A program made the position numbers and the translations under genes. 64,000 nt of DNA, taken from assembly GCA_031308135.1 (NCBI GenBank), contig JAHLJT010003656.1:71442984-71506983 (forward strand), in the 5' to 3' direction. This document shows, piece after piece, positions 23,027-35,250 of this stretch (position 1 is its first letter; each line of letters opens with the position of its first letter). Origin of the DNA: Acheta domesticus (taxonomy: Eukaryota > Arthropoda > Insecta > Orthoptera > Gryllidae). The notes beneath the pieces are model-generated. The model worked only from the letters and a program-made list of their open reading frames with translations, had not been told where the DNA came from and made no database searches.

Positions 23027-23115
23027 GTTGTTGTTGTTGTTGTTATTATTATTATTATCTACAAAAGTCTGTTCTAAATAATATTGACCAAATTGAATAC
23101 AATTTAACATGTCAC
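22700..23115. mobile_element. Foldback element with a microsatellite in one arm
   Basis: The left arm 22700-22855 (for example CAACAGTTTCAAGGTTTATT and GGCTAGAATACAAAA) pairs with 22905-23115 in inverted orientation (TTTTGTATTCTAGCC, then AAATAAACCTTGAAACTGTT). The pairing continues outside the microsatellite with GACAGACTTTTGTA against TACAAAAGTCTGTTC. The left arm has only four AAT units where the right arm has about 90 bp of ATT/GTT repeats. No coding capacity. Confidence 0.8.
22968..23057. repeat. (ATT)n-(GTT)n-(ATT)n microsatellite
   Basis: About 19 ATT units, then six GTT-type units, then more ATT, inside the right arm of the foldback element. Confidence 0.95.
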
Positions 23116-25978
23116 ATAACCTCACAACTGAAACGAAGGGAAGGCCGTTCCGTTGATAAAATCGGTACGGACGGAACGACACGTCGGAATGTCCGAAAGA
23201 TCATTCCTTCAGATTTCTTGCAAGGTCCCGTCCTTGACGGCCTAGTGCGCGCAGCCTTATGGAAATCAATGTAATCAACTTTTGAAAAATCCCGTCTGTT
23301 CCATCCACCCGTGCCCTACCGACCCTATCCGGCATTTCTAAATGGAACACAACTTCCCCTTGATTTCCGCGTAATTGGTAATTTCTGTGAAAGTTGTTGT
23401 GAATGCTTACATTTTTATGCACAATAGTTTTGTGAGTTGATGTGTTTAAGTTTTCATTCTCTACATTTATTTTAAACCTTGTTTTGAGCTATATTTTTTA
23501 CAAAGTTACTTGTATAATTATTTTGGTTCGAATGCTTGGATACATCAGTGCACCTTTTTCCAGGCCTAATTAATAAATGTTTGCGGTACCGAATGATCAG
23601 ACTATTAGGCCCTAAAAATATTGTATTCAACAGTTCTTTTCTTTAAAAATAACAAAAAAGTTGCTGTTTCGCAACAGAAGATTTGAATAGAAATTGTCAG
23701 TGACGGACGACCTCTTTCTTGGAGCCTTGCTTTCGTATGACTGCAGCTGTGTCGGAAGTTGTAATTCAGCCGGCACAAAATCGGAACGGTTGTATTGTTT
23801 TTGATTTTCCCCGAGCTTGTGGGCTGTATATTTTTCTTTCATTTTTCTGTTCGCATTGGAAATCAGTAATATAGATACTATAATATTTGTATTAAAAATA
23901 TTTGAAGTACTGCACGCTATTGTTTGAAAAATCGTTCGTGGCCCGAAATCCAACAGAGGCCTTCGGCATGTGCTTAGTCAGCCTATGCAGTAATCCATCC
24001 CTGACCATTCCTTGTTTCAAAAGTCAGATGCGGCCTTTGTTTTAAGGTGTGGCGTAGCCTGCGCGACAAAATGAAACGAGAAGGCAGACAAGAGCATCAA
24101 GGCAAGCTTTTTTTCAGTGTTTTCCTTACATACAACTACCACACAGTTAAGTCTACGAAAATCATAAATATTTACGAACTTATCACGTAAAACATTTAAA
24201 ACTAAAAACCAGTTTACGATTACACCATCAATTAAAGCACTCGCGCGCTGTGACGAATCGCAGCGTTCTGAAAAGCTCTTGGGTAAGAAAGATGTTTACC
24301 CACTGATATGGTTTACTCTCAGCAGAACTGTGTCATAACCATATATCGTCTGGTTAATCGGGAAAAGGTCTGTAATCCCCCTCCGAAATGGAATCCTTAG
24401 AAGATGCTCGTTTCGAAATTGTATTCGTCATATCTTTGCATATTGTGTACTTCATAAAATTGCATATTACAATATTGGAATTGCATTGAACTGGGTATTT
24501 TAGGGTTGGTATGATTTCCGTATTACGTTTGTAATTATGTTCTACAGAAAACGTTTGCTTCACTATAGTGAATGCAAAAGATTCTAATGTGTTTACTTCC
24601 AAATTTTGCACGAATGTTTTTAAGCAAATGGGAAAAAACTTTGTTTGCGCTTCAAACTGTTGCCTCCGAATTTGTTTTTTAGCTAGTTATAACTTAATGT
24701 AATTCGTAATTCACCTAAGCGACATCGGTGCCGGGTTTTTCCGGCCTATGCAAGTCGGGACGGGTCAGGACGGGACGGTAAGCTGCGAACGGGACGACAC
24801 GAGACGGTACATTTACGGTACGGAGCAGAGGGGTCAGGTGGGTCGGACGGGCGGAAGGGGGCGAGCAAAGAAGGGTGGCAGAACGACAAGTGGATGGGGC
24901 GGACGGAAGAAGGGAAAATAATGAGGCAGACGGAGCAGTTTAAAAGATAGTTATTTACGCATTATTATTCATTTATTTATTCATTCACAGGAATATCCTT
25001 TACAAAGGCTTTAGTAAGTAATATACATCAGAAAGAAGACATAATACACATCAGAAATTGTGTAGCAGAACACAAAGAATTTTTTTAAATTCAGTTAGAT
25101 GTTTAACGCAATTTTTAAGGATTTGCGGAATTTTGTAGGGTTACTGTCGGAAAAATCAACGTCACAGATTGCGTTGACTCCACGTGATAGTGTCGAAAAT
25201 ATCGAAGTACAAAATTTGATCTGCTGCTTGTTTTGTAAAATGGCTTATGAAGTCTGTTGCTGGGATGAGGAACGCTGAAGTGTAACTGAGGCAGGGTATC
25301 AGGACATTTAATATTATTTGCGTTGATGGAAAACAGAAAAACAAGGGTCATGAAACAATCAACAAACAAATATTCAACAAAGAATTAATAAAATTATAGG
25401 ATAAATAAATAGTACCCGACCACCGCTGGGTAATCAGGTAGTAGTAATATAAATTATAAGTACAAACACTGATCGTTTATGAGCTAGGTACTTTTTTTTG
25501 TAGAAGCAAGTTCACTATTTACGTTTTTTGTGACGTCTATCTACATGTTTTTTACTGAAATTAAAATTATTTTTCCCTAAAACTGCAAATTGTTTGTGAC
25601 CGTTTTTTACTAGCGTGATCTGCACATAGTATATCACAACAGATTTTTCGTGCCAGTCACAAATCCTTCGATTTAGATAGTCTTTAATGAAGTAACAGTA
25701 TGGATTTCTGGAGAAATGTATTTATTTCATGACAACTTTAATGAGAATTTTATTACGCAACCAAGAAATGCAAACTATGCAACCACACAATTTATCCAAT
25801 TTGCAACAAAGAAATCGATAATAACTATAAAATAAGTCGCATTGTAAAATCCTATGTAAAACGCCGTTAAAGTGTCATTCTTCAAACATTTTCAATACAT
25901 TTGACATTATCGTTTAATTTAACGTTTATTTTTTTCGATTTTGTTACAAGTGACTTTATGAATGCTTAATATTTTCAG
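23116..25978. other. Intron 2 of gene 1, right part
   Basis: No gene recognised. At about 24755-24905 there are degenerate GGGACGG and GGACGGGCGG pieces like those of the nonamer array. At 23160-23180 there is GGTACGGACGGAACGAC. Both suggest a common source sequence for these GGGAC motifs. The last 60 bp are pyrimidine-rich and lead to the acceptor at 25978. Confidence 0.5.
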
Positions 25979-26018
25979 GGCAAAGGAGCCTACGTCTACT
26001 CAGGGGACCAACACGTGA
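25979..26018 (+). CDS. Host gene 1, terminal exon with stop codon
   Basis: The acceptor AATATTTTCAG ends at 25978. The exon enters in phase 2, as left by 16602-16741, and reads RAKEPTSTQGTNT before TGA at 26016-26018. The serine/threonine-rich end continues the style of the preceding exon. The match of phase, acceptor and immediate stop supports it, but a 13-codon exon can arise by chance, so this is the least certain of the three exons. Confidence 0.5.
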
Positions 26019-27030
26019 CGGGCGCAATTGCGTGAGAACAAGCCATCGAACAACGCATTCGGAATAGTGGCCGACTATGGTTTTAAGCACCGGGAGGCTA
26101 CGTGCAGTAGCAAGAAGCTGGCCGCACTCTCCGAATGGATCCTCGAGTTTCTTTTAGGTTCATCCCACGCGTTTCGACGATTTGTAGTGTTCTTTTAGGT
26201 AAAGGTGAACGGTGGCCGCGGAATCCCCCAATGAGGATCTAGTCCGCCATCGTTTGATTGGGATCCTATTCTTTAATGAATTCTATTTTACAAGGACCAT
26301 CGTACTCGGAAGTAGGTATATCTGTGCACAATATTTCTGCCCTCTTGGAGTACATAATCTTTAACGCACACATGTTACCTTTCTTGCTTTCATCCTATCT
26401 TTCAAATTCTTACCATAATTTCAAAAACGTTACAATTTTTTCTTAAAAAATTCATCAGGATTTTATTTTCTCTGTACTCCTGACAAACATCAATATTTCA
26501 GTCATTGTTATATATTCTGTTAAATGGGTTCTTGTTTAAATCTTCTCTTTACTGTCCTTGGGCGGTGGGTTACCGAGTGATCTCTGGACTGTTTCACATT
26601 CACCTGGAACATGCAATGTCTCGTAAACAGCACACGCTTCCAAAAAGACGCGATGTGTGAACTGAAATTGCTCAAGAGACCAATTGTGGAATCCTGATGT
26701 GAAATATTCAGAGACTGCTCTCGATGCGGGTTCTTTACAGCGTGTGTGATGAATTGAACTGAGAGTGAGTGCTGAGTGAATTTAGTTTGATTTTTTTTTT
26801 ACCAAGGATCGCCTCGATACAGTGACGAAACGGAAGGTCAGATGGACATACGACTGGACGTTATTTGTGACGAAGTCGCATGATTTTAGTGAGTGGACTG
26901 CCTAAGGCACAGACCAATACAACTGACGACCCAATTATTTATTTACCTATGTATTTAACTAATTTATTTGTGTAATTTATATATTTATGTAATTTATTGT
27001 ATACTTTTAATAAACAAAGTATTGTAATAT
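26019..27030 (+). other. Probable 3' untranslated region of gene 1
   Basis: Follows the stop codon without recognisable coding sequence. Its composition is intermediate, and it becomes AT-rich before AATAAA at about 27009-27014 (TTTTAATAAACAAAG). Inferred from position and the polyadenylation signal only. Confidence 0.4.
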
Positions 27031-30000
27031 AATTTATTCTCATTCCAAATATATCATTTCAAATACAAATGCACGTATTTTTCTCGCTAGAAATCTCGAT
27101 GAAAGAAAGAAGTACATATTTTCCTATTTTTGCTCTGAATTTTACGTTTTCATATTAAAAGAGAAAATATTTCTAAGAGCAATAACATAATTTTGCGACT
27201 TAATTCTTTAAGAAGAATGTTTAATTCTTGATTGTGGCCAAAGGCTTATTCAAGAACATCATTGGACGCCTACAAATAACGAACATTTAATCATGTTCTG
27301 TTATCGAAATGTAACATCATAAGAGCTTTTCTTTCCTTTTGTTATTTGATTCAGAAAAGTGAATCTTTACATTTATCTTCACTTGATTTAGTGTAACTCA
27401 CACAATACTAAAAGTAAATTTATTCGAGTATCTTCATAGCCAGTCAACTACTGAAACATGCTCTCTTAACTTTATGCCTTCTTTTGATTCTTTGATTTAA
27501 AAGAAAAGCATGTCAATAACTGCTTCTACAAACATTTTAGATAGTTGTTGATAGTGAAGCTTTTTGAATTCATTGCAGACAGATGAAGAGTTGACAAATA
27601 TGTAGATTATTTTAATTATCTGGTTGGTCAGTGCATACAATACTTATCCTTAAAATGACCTTTGAAAATAATTCGTATTTTTATAAAATGTTGACTGACT
27701 AAAAATGACATAAAAGTAGACTGACTTTACATTAGTGACAAAACTGATCTTCAATAAATAATATGGAGCAAATAAGAAGTATTTCTAAAATTTCAGGTAT
27801 GATAGTTGAATTTTAAATAAACATTTGAATTGCCAAATTTTTGACATAATGCAAAGGTTTAACCATCTATCCAAGAGAATGCAAATTATCTGTCCCCCGG
27901 ATCATTTTAGCATTGCAAATAATGCCATTATTCGGTTATTGTCATTGTCTGAAATTGTTGTGATTATTGTCAGTAATGTGTATTTCAATATTCTTTATCT
28001 CTTTATCAATTTTTTATTTGTTTGCAGCGAATATTATTTATTGGTATTCAACATCTTCATAAAGAAACTTCAGCGATGTGATTTTCATTGAATTTTGTTT
28101 TTAGTAATTATAGTAATAATAATCTTTTAATACTCTGTTCATGAGGTATAATCCTTTTAAGCATTTTTTTTATTCTACTGTTGTTTTTGTATTAAATTGT
28201 CAAGAATATACTTTTAAAATATTTATCCAAGTAAAATATTTTGTCAAAATAATTTTATAAAGCTGAAAATAAACTGAAGGTTGTATTATTGGCTGCAAAA
28301 GGAAAGTCTTGAAATCTTTATCATCACCATAAATTATTACTTCGCCAACAGAATACTAATTCATTGATGAAATAACAGTAATATTCAATGAAATAATAAC
28401 ACTTAGAACATGTTTTAAATTAATATTCTCTGATGAATAGTTTCAATTACCTAAAAATTAATTTTCTGAGCACTGATTTAAAAATATTGTTACTTATTAC
28501 CTTCTCTGTTTAATTAAAATATTCTGATTCTAATATTCATCAATGTGCAAGTACTAATATTTAATTTTTTCAACAAGATAAAAAAAGCTACAAATTTTTG
28601 TTTCCACCACCTACATAATACCGATTAAGCATTATGTTGTCTCTATTTCATGTTATCTCTTAATTTTGTTGTTTCTTTTTTTGCAGTTTGATATATCATG
28701 ATACCCAAACATTTATTAAATATCTGTATAATCTATTCTTTTAAAAAGTGTTAATATTTTTTCTCATAATTGTGTTCTGAATTACATTAGTGTGCAATTA
28801 AGTATATATTTCCCTCTACTCTGAATCCAAAGATATAACTGCCTATATGTATTTTGTTTTTCGTGATATCTTTGTCATGTGTATTATGCAATTGACATTT
28901 CTTCATGAATTTTTATTATTTTTAATTACTTCCCATTATTATATTTACGTTGCATCTTTTATTTGTATTTCATCCATGTAGATAGTGACACACCTCCTGT
29001 ATCTTGCAACCGATAGAGCCGAGTCATTCTGCAATTTTATAATATCTAAAAAGTGAACATAGGTGCATATTCAAATATTGCATAATATTTTAGTTAAAAT
29101 GTAAAAAGTAATCTTAAACAGATTAAGTAAACATGATAATGAAGTGTTTATTAGAGAAAAGTGACTTTCAGGTTTTGAAAAACAATTAATTATACCCAAA
29201 CAACATGGTTTTAAAATAAGAATTAATAATCATAAATGTAATTATATGATTATTTCTGGCAATATATGCTGATAAATTATTGTGTAACATCATTTTGTAT
29301 TTTCCTTCAACAATATCATCATCAGTCAAACTTTCGTGAAGCAGGACAACAAATTTCAAAATAAAATAATACGATTTCATGACAATGATAGTATGATAAT
29401 TAACTGACCCATTTGAATTCATTGAATTCATGTGACTCCTTGTTACAATTTTGCAGTCAAATATTTTCATTTCACCTCTCCATGGTTGTTTTCTTTCTTG
29501 TCATTTCACTTTGCCTCCTCAGATCTTAAAAAAATATTTTAGCAACAGCCTCACGAATTCCTACAAATATAATTTTTCTGTTGTATAATTTTCCATATCA
29601 TGGTAGAGAGTTATTAAATTTTACTGTTCACTTGGATTTTGAAACATGAAATTATAAATACCTGACACTGGATAAATTTTTGAATAAATACAATTTCATG
29701 TATGTTGATATTCATTAAATATTCGCATATTATTATTTTATACAAGACTTTTCTTTAGATCAAGCATTAACTTTTATTGAATTTGTGACTTTATTTAATT
29801 ACATATGTAATGAAGACAACTTGTAAGTTTCTAATGACGATGAAACAGTTTATCTCGAACAACGCGAGTCTCTCCTATTGACATTGTCGATTTCCTTGTA
29901 GTTATAAGTTTCAATTCACCATCAGAATGTTATACATGCAATATCATCATTTTATGTTATTATTTGTGATATTTGTGTTTATTAATATTATATATATATT

Positions 30001-30421
30001 TGTAATGTACATGATGCCGTGTTACACATTTCTTTGTGTTTTTTAATCTAAACGTAACATGAGAAAGAATTTCCAAAAAGAAAATATGTGTTCTTAATTG
30101 CTATTTCTATTGATAGTCAATCTTGATAGTTCTTTAAAAAAAGCTCTACACATTCATTATTCGGCGAACAACGAGCAACCGCTCGCCGAATCCCAAGTAG
30201 TATGGATGAGTTGCTTGCTATTTACAAAGGGACGAACATCGGTGCTCGCCATACGCACCGCGTTTTCTGTCTTCTGGACATATCAAAGGAAGCTAACATT
30301 TGTCGAACACATCCGTTGTTCGGGATTGAGAGAGCAGTAGCTCGCTGCTCAGCGAATGCCGACTGTGTGGAGCCGCCTTTTTTCCATGTGCTACTGCAAG
30401 GCCGTCCTATATATATATATA
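27031..30421. other. Long AT-rich stretch without a gene
   Basis: Very AT-rich with short spurious frames on both strands. A small hairpin at about 30159-30190 has a 9-bp stem (ATTCGGCGA and TCGCCGAAT). Positions 30200-30400 are a less AT-rich patch that may be an old transposon piece. Nothing else recognised. Confidence 0.5.
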
Positions 30422-30722
30422 CAGAGTTGGGCAGTTTCGAAAATACTTGTATTTAAAATACGTATTTTCGATACTTTTGTAATTTGTATTTTGTATCGAA
30501 AATACATATTGAAACATGTATTTTGTATTTGTATCGAAAATACTTTCTGACAGTATTTTGTATTTCCAAAATACAAAAATACTTTTTATTTATCCGTCAC
30601 AAACATTGTTTGGACCAGTAAATAGAGAATGTCCCGCCACGTGGACGAGCGCGATCGGACCTCCGGTTCCTCCGATTACGTTTTCTCCCTCCGTCGGTTC
30701 AACAGGAGATAACCGGAAGAGC

Positions 30723-30769
30723 GCTGTAATCACTGTGTAAGATATATTTCTTACACCGTAGCTGTAATC
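30723..30769. mobile_element. Minute palindromic insertion, copy 3, with 9-bp duplication
   Basis: A 29-bp near-palindrome (30732-30760; left arm ACTGTGTAAGATATA, right arm TTCTTACACCGTA) lies between perfect direct repeats GCTGTAATC at 30723-30731 and 30761-30769. It is related to the two 27-bp copies at 40542 and 40960. A 9-bp target duplication is typical of the Mutator-like superfamily, but the element is too short to classify. It is inserted in the left part of the hAT element. Confidence 0.75.
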
Positions 30770-31845
30770 GCGAGCTCAGATTCAATTTCTCGAAGAGCAG
30801 GCTCCGCGTGCCAGAACGAGTGCTGCCCATGTGTGTGCCTCGTGGCCCTGTGATTTCGCGCAGTGATTAAAAACGTGTGCTTGCGGTGTTTTAAGAGCTG
30901 ATATTTCGTTATGGTATATTTAGGTAAAACTATTTTTTTCCTGGGTACCTTGTACTAAATGAAGCTTTTTATATACATTTTAAGTTTCTTTGCACTAAAA
31001 CCTGTCAATTTTATAGCGTCCAAAAGAGCCTATTTCAATATTAATAACTATTTGTGCCTATTTTAAGGTTTAAAAACCTAAAATGAAACTATTTTGCCTA
31101 ATTTCTTTTGTCTATGACTTCTTTTATCTTTTTTCTTCCGTGTCGGCACGACAGACACGGATGATATTCATTTTAAGTTACTTTTAACAACCTAAATTGT
31201 ATTTGTCCTCTTGCACCTTTTTATCCTCTTCTCTCATTTTGTCGCCTGTAAGAGAGCAAGAAATGAATATACCGGACAAGGATCTAGCGATAAACGCCTC
31301 CAGGCCACTACTTCCTGACTTCGTGGAGAAGCTGCCTCCGTTTCTAAGATAAAGCGATTGAATTTCCCCGAAAGCAAAGTGATCTTGACTGATAAGAAAC
31401 ATTCATTTTCTGTTGAAAACTTGGAGAATGTATTAGTAATTTATTGTGATGCAAAATACGGTAGGAATTAACTAACTACTAAACTTGTTAAATAGTATTA
31501 TCGCAAAATGTTCAATAATGATTCTACGTAATATTGATTTATGTTTTTATTGTTGAGAAATATAATATTTGGTCAAAAAGTGAGTTTTCTTGTAAGTTTC
31601 GAATTTTATTATTGCCTATTCTACCATTTAGAAAGCCTAAAAGATGCTAAAAGAACCTATTTTAGGCACCTACAGTGCATATTTTAAAACCTAAAAATCC
31701 GCAATATTCACCAGATATCCATATTATTTTTGATGTATGTTCATACTTTAAGTCTGAAAGGCATATTGGTTAATTGTCTATAACCTGCAATATTTGTCCC
31801 AAACTATCACCTCGCAAGAACTCATGGTGAGATCTTTAAACTCCA

Positions 31846-31877
31846 AGTATTTATTTATTTATTTATTTATTTATTTT
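31846..31877. repeat. (ATTT)n microsatellite
   Basis: About eight TATT units. Confidence 0.9.
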
Positions 31878-32335
31878 TTGTCAAAAAAAACAGTAAAAAC
31901 TGTATATGACGTGTGGGGAAAGAAATTTATCTGCGCACATTTTCTTGAGGGCCAGAATTTTATTTTAAAAAAAAACGAAAACGAAAAAATTAATGTAGAA
32001 AATAATTATTTTAGAAAAATAAAGATATTTGAAAAATGTTTTTTCCCGAGTTATAGAAAATCAATTTCAACTGTAAATGAACTACAAGCAAAAGGAGTGC
32101 TCAACAAAACGTGCGCACAGTGAAGCTACATTTACGTCCAGAAGCAAAACAAGGGGCCATCTCAGCATTTGCTCTATGGATCAGGGAAACTGGACAAAAA
32201 CCTGATCGAGATGGGGGTCATTGACCCGGAAGCTGAAGTACATTACTTGTTACAGGCGTATTAAATATTTTTTTAAATGTATACAATGCAAACATAAACT
32301 AATTCATTATATATCTTTGTTTTGTTACATTATTT

Positions 32336-33892
32336 TTATTTTTCACGATCAGTATAGTCTCTAATTGTATAGAAACAGTTTTGCAGCAGAAAAGATTTTA
32401 CTTTTAACTTAAATTTGTATACCGACTTTAATTGTTTTATGTCATCCGGCAATGCGTTGTAAAGTAACGTACATGTATTGTATGTTGATTTCTTGTACTG
32501 AGCTGTTGATACTGACACTTGATGCACGTGATTTCTACGGCGTGTGTTGTAATTATAAATATCAATATTGCATGAAAATATGTTCCCTCCGTTAAGTAGG
32601 TCATTTTTGACAAATATTACAGATTCGTAAATAAATAGACAAGGCAATGGTAGGATTCCCAGCTCAATGAAAAGAGGCTTGCAGGAATCACGTGGAAGGC
32701 ATTTTTTCATTATTCGAATAATTTTCTTTTGCAATCTGAAGGTCTGAATACTACAGGATGAGCTTCCCCAGAATATTATGCCATATCTCAGGCGGGAATG
32801 CACATTTGCAAAATAAACGCAACGAGCTGCATAAAGGCTGACAGAATTTGAAAGAATTCTGAATGCATAGCATAATGAACTTAATTTAGTGTTTAATTCT
32901 GTTATATGTACATTCCATTTGAGGTTTGATTGAATTGAAAGACCTAAAAATTTTGTTGCCTCAACATCAGCTAATTGCATATTGTTCATTTTCAATGGAA
33001 CATGCGATTTCCGATTTGAGATGCAAAAATGCATTGAAACAGTTTTTCTTTCGTTAACAATTAATTTGTTATTATTAAACCAATTTGAAACTTCTGAAAT
33101 TGTACTATTTACTGCTTCTTTTTTGCAAAGAACATTCGTGTCATCAGCAAACAGAACCGTTCTTCCATTTTTAATAGACGAGGGCATATCGTTTACATAT
33201 AACAGAAAGAGAATAGGACCTAAGATCGAACCTTGCGGGACCCCATGCACAATTGGCAAAGAATTGGAAATATAAGTATGTAATGTCCTTTCCTGCCAGT
33301 ATGGTATTTCTACTCTTTGAGTCCGATGTTTAAGGTAAGAAGTTATCCAATCTAGGGCAATACCACGAATTCCATACGAAGGTAATTTTGAGAGCAAGAT
33401 CTTATGGTCAATAACGTCAAAAGCTTTCGAGAGATCTAAGAATATTCCAATGGGTATTTCATTTTGGTCTATTGATGAAGCAACACCTTTGAGAAAAGAA
33501 AAAATGGCAGTTTCCGTAGATTTTGATTTTCTAAAACCGTGTTGTGAGTCTGAAAACGCTCTGTTTTTCCTGAGAAATGTTTCCATTCGTAAGTAGAAAA
33601 GCCTTTCTAATATTTTTGAGAAAACTGACAAAAGAGAAATTGGCCGGTAATTTTGAATATCATTTTTGTTTGTTTTTTTAAAAAGTGGCTTAATTTTTGC
33701 TGTTTTGAAAATATCTGGAAATATTCCTGTACATAAAGAAGCATTGAAAATGTGAGTTAACGGATGTATAAAGGCAAGTGCACAAGTTTTTAATAAACAA
33801 TCCGGAAATTCATCTAAACCAGATGAATATTTATTTTTTAGTTTACTGACTATTCTGAGGATTTCGTTGGGAGAAGTTTCGGGAATAAACAT
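32336..33892 (-). CDS. Reverse transcriptase part of LINE ORF2
   Basis: An open 518-codon frame covering the reverse transcriptase domain. Motifs are in canonical order: LKTCALAF region, RPISLL, HGFRKSKSTE, DLSKAFDVIDH, GVPQGS and FADDTN (catalytic aspartates). The C-terminal segment has RRRNHVHQ and LYNALPDDIK, as in CR1/L2-like elements. The start methionine is inside ORF2, so this is a fragment separated from the endonuclease part by a frameshift, not a separate gene. Confidence 0.88.
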   Translation of the reverse strand: MFIPETSPNEILRIVSKLKNKYSSGLDEFPDCLLKTCALAFIHPLTHIFNASLCTGIFPDIFKTAKIKPLFKKTNKNDIQNYRPISLLSVFSKILERLFYLRMETFLRKNRAFSDSQHGFRKSKSTETAIFSFLKGVASSIDQNEIPIGIFLDLSKAFDVIDHKILLSKLPSYGIRGIALDWITSYLKHRTQRVEIPYWQERTLHTYISNSLPIVHGVPQGSILGPILFLLYVNDMPSSIKNGRTVLFADDTNVLCKKEAVNSTISEVSNWFNNNKLIVNERKTVSMHFCISNRKSHVPLKMNNMQLADVEATKFLGLSIQSNLKWNVHITELNTKLSSLCYAFRILSNSVSLYAARCVYFANVHSRLRYGIIFWGSSSCSIQTFRLQKKIIRIMKKCLPRDSCKPLFIELGILPLPCLFIYESVIFVKNDLLNGGNIFSCNIDIYNYNTRRRNHVHQVSVSTAQYKKSTYNTCTLLYNALPDDIKQLKSVYKFKLKVKSFLLQNCFYTIRDYTDREK

Positions 33893-35208
33893 CGTATCTG
33901 AAATTTTTTGGGAAGTGTAAAATGTTGTGATTTTAGTCCCTTCGTGAGATCAGACGCAATTCTGGAAAAGTGTTTGTTGAAGAGATTGGCAACTTTTTCC
34001 GGATTACTCGTTTCTCTTTCATTATCCTTTAAAATAACATTCTCTACAAGGTATCGAGATGATGTGGTTGTATTTTTTACGATATCCCACATTGCTTTAG
34101 TTTTGTTACTAGCGCTCAAAATGTCCTGACTATTTTTCATTATTTTTGCCTGAACTATTACTTTTCTTAAAATTCTTTTATATTCTCGGAAGTATATATG
34201 GAAACCGGGTGATACGTTATGATGTTTAGAAATAAAGTAAAGCGTACGTTTGTTTTTACACGATGTTCTAATTCCTTGTGTGATCCAAGTATTACTTTTG
34301 CTTGAAATGTTTAATTTTCTCTTTTTAAGAGGAAAGCACGCCTTAAAATGAATTGAAAGCTTGGAGAAAAATAAATTATATTTTTCATTTGTGTCAACAG
34401 CGTTATAAACTTCGTCCCATGATTCCTTCATCAAGTAGTCCGTAAATAATTTTATATTAACTTTAGTGAATGCTCTGCACATGCGTGTATTATTTATTGT
34501 GTCAGTGTTTATGTTCTTAGTAATTGTAAGAATTTGTGCATCGTGGTCACTGTATCCTAGATTATTCGTTATTATTTCATATGTAGTTGTGGTTTTGTTA
34601 ATTATAATTTGATCTAATGCTTTTTGTGATTTAAGCGTATTCCGTGTAGGTACATTCACTGTAATGTCTAAATTAAAAGAATGAAGTAAATTGAGAAACT
34701 GCTCTTTTTCGTGGGATTCGCTCAGAAAATCAATATTGAAATTTCCACATACAACAATGGATTTAAAAGAGAGTTTACTAATTTTGTTCAGAATTATCTC
34801 TAGATTTTCCAAGAAAGTGAAATAATCTGAAGCTCGCTTTGTTGGAGGTCTGTAAATGCAAAGTAAGATAATTTTGAGCGTAGTAAGATGTACTACTGTT
34901 GTTTCAAAAACTTTTTCAACGGCATATAAATTGAATTCTGACAAGAAGGTAGAATCAATATAATTTCTTATGTAAATACACGAACCTCCGTAAGCAGGGC
35001 CCTTATTTGATTCCCTCGCCCTACAATACGATCCTGCAAGGTAAAAGCTAGGAATTTGGAGTGTATTTATATCATTTTGAGACAACCAATGTTCTGTAAA
35101 GCAAAAAACATCTATTTGTCTTAGATCACATTGTAATGCTGCCTCGATAAATTCAATTTTATTTGAAAGAGATTGCACATTATGATGCATTATTCGAATC
35201 TTTTGCAT
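33850..35208 (-). CDS. Endonuclease part of LINE ORF2
   Basis: An open 452-codon frame, starting 42 nt after the ORF1 stop, encoding an apurinic-type endonuclease that nicks target DNA for target-primed reverse transcription. The TEHWL and SDH motifs are intact. CGNFN in place of the usual GDFN is expected to impair catalysis. The last codons are out of the correct frame because of the frameshift near 33870-33890. Confidence 0.88.
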   Translation of the reverse strand: MQKIRIMHHNVQSLSNKIEFIEAALQCDLRQIDVFCFTEHWLSQNDINTLQIPSFYLAGSYCRARESNKGPAYGGSCIYIRNYIDSTFLSEFNLYAVEKVFETTVVHLTTLKIILLCIYRPPTKRASDYFTFLENLEIILNKISKLSFKSIVVCGNFNIDFLSESHEKEQFLNLLHSFNLDITVNVPTRNTLKSQKALDQIIINKTTTTYEIITNNLGYSDHDAQILTITKNINTDTINNTRMCRAFTKVNIKLFTDYLMKESWDEVYNAVDTNEKYNLFFSKLSIHFKACFPLKKRKLNISSKSNTWITQGIRTSCKNKRTLYFISKHHNVSPGFHIYFREYKRILRKVIVQAKIMKNSQDILSASNKTKAMWDIVKNTTTSSRYLVENVILKDNERETSNPEKVANLFNKHFSRIASDLTKGLKSQHFTLPKKFQIRCLFPKLLPTKSSE

Positions 35209-35250
35209 GTACCTACACGGATGTTTTTCTGCTGCATCTGACTGTAGTTG

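Larger units (their letters stand above)
32336..35208 (-). mobile_element. LINE ORF2 (endonuclease and reverse transcriptase), frameshifted
   Basis: ORF2 of a CR1/L2-type non-LTR retrotransposon, read leftward in two open parts that overlap at 33850-33892, which marks a single frameshift. Part 1 (35208-33850, 452 aa) is an APE-type endonuclease: N-terminal MHHNVQSLSNKIEF, the TEHWL glutamate motif and YSDHDAQIL near its end. Where the family has GDFN this copy has GNFN, losing a catalytic aspartate. Part 2 (33892-32336, 518 aa) is the reverse transcriptase, with YRPISLLSVFSKILER, FLDLSKAFD, VPQGSILGPILFLLYVND and the FADD active site, then a thumb and C-terminal region. It must copy its own RNA at the target. 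This copy cannot make one full protein. Confidence 0.92.

Noticed and set aside
30516..30740. Frames across the GTATTTTGTATTT region
   Set aside because: They fall on hAT subterminal repeats and have no motif.
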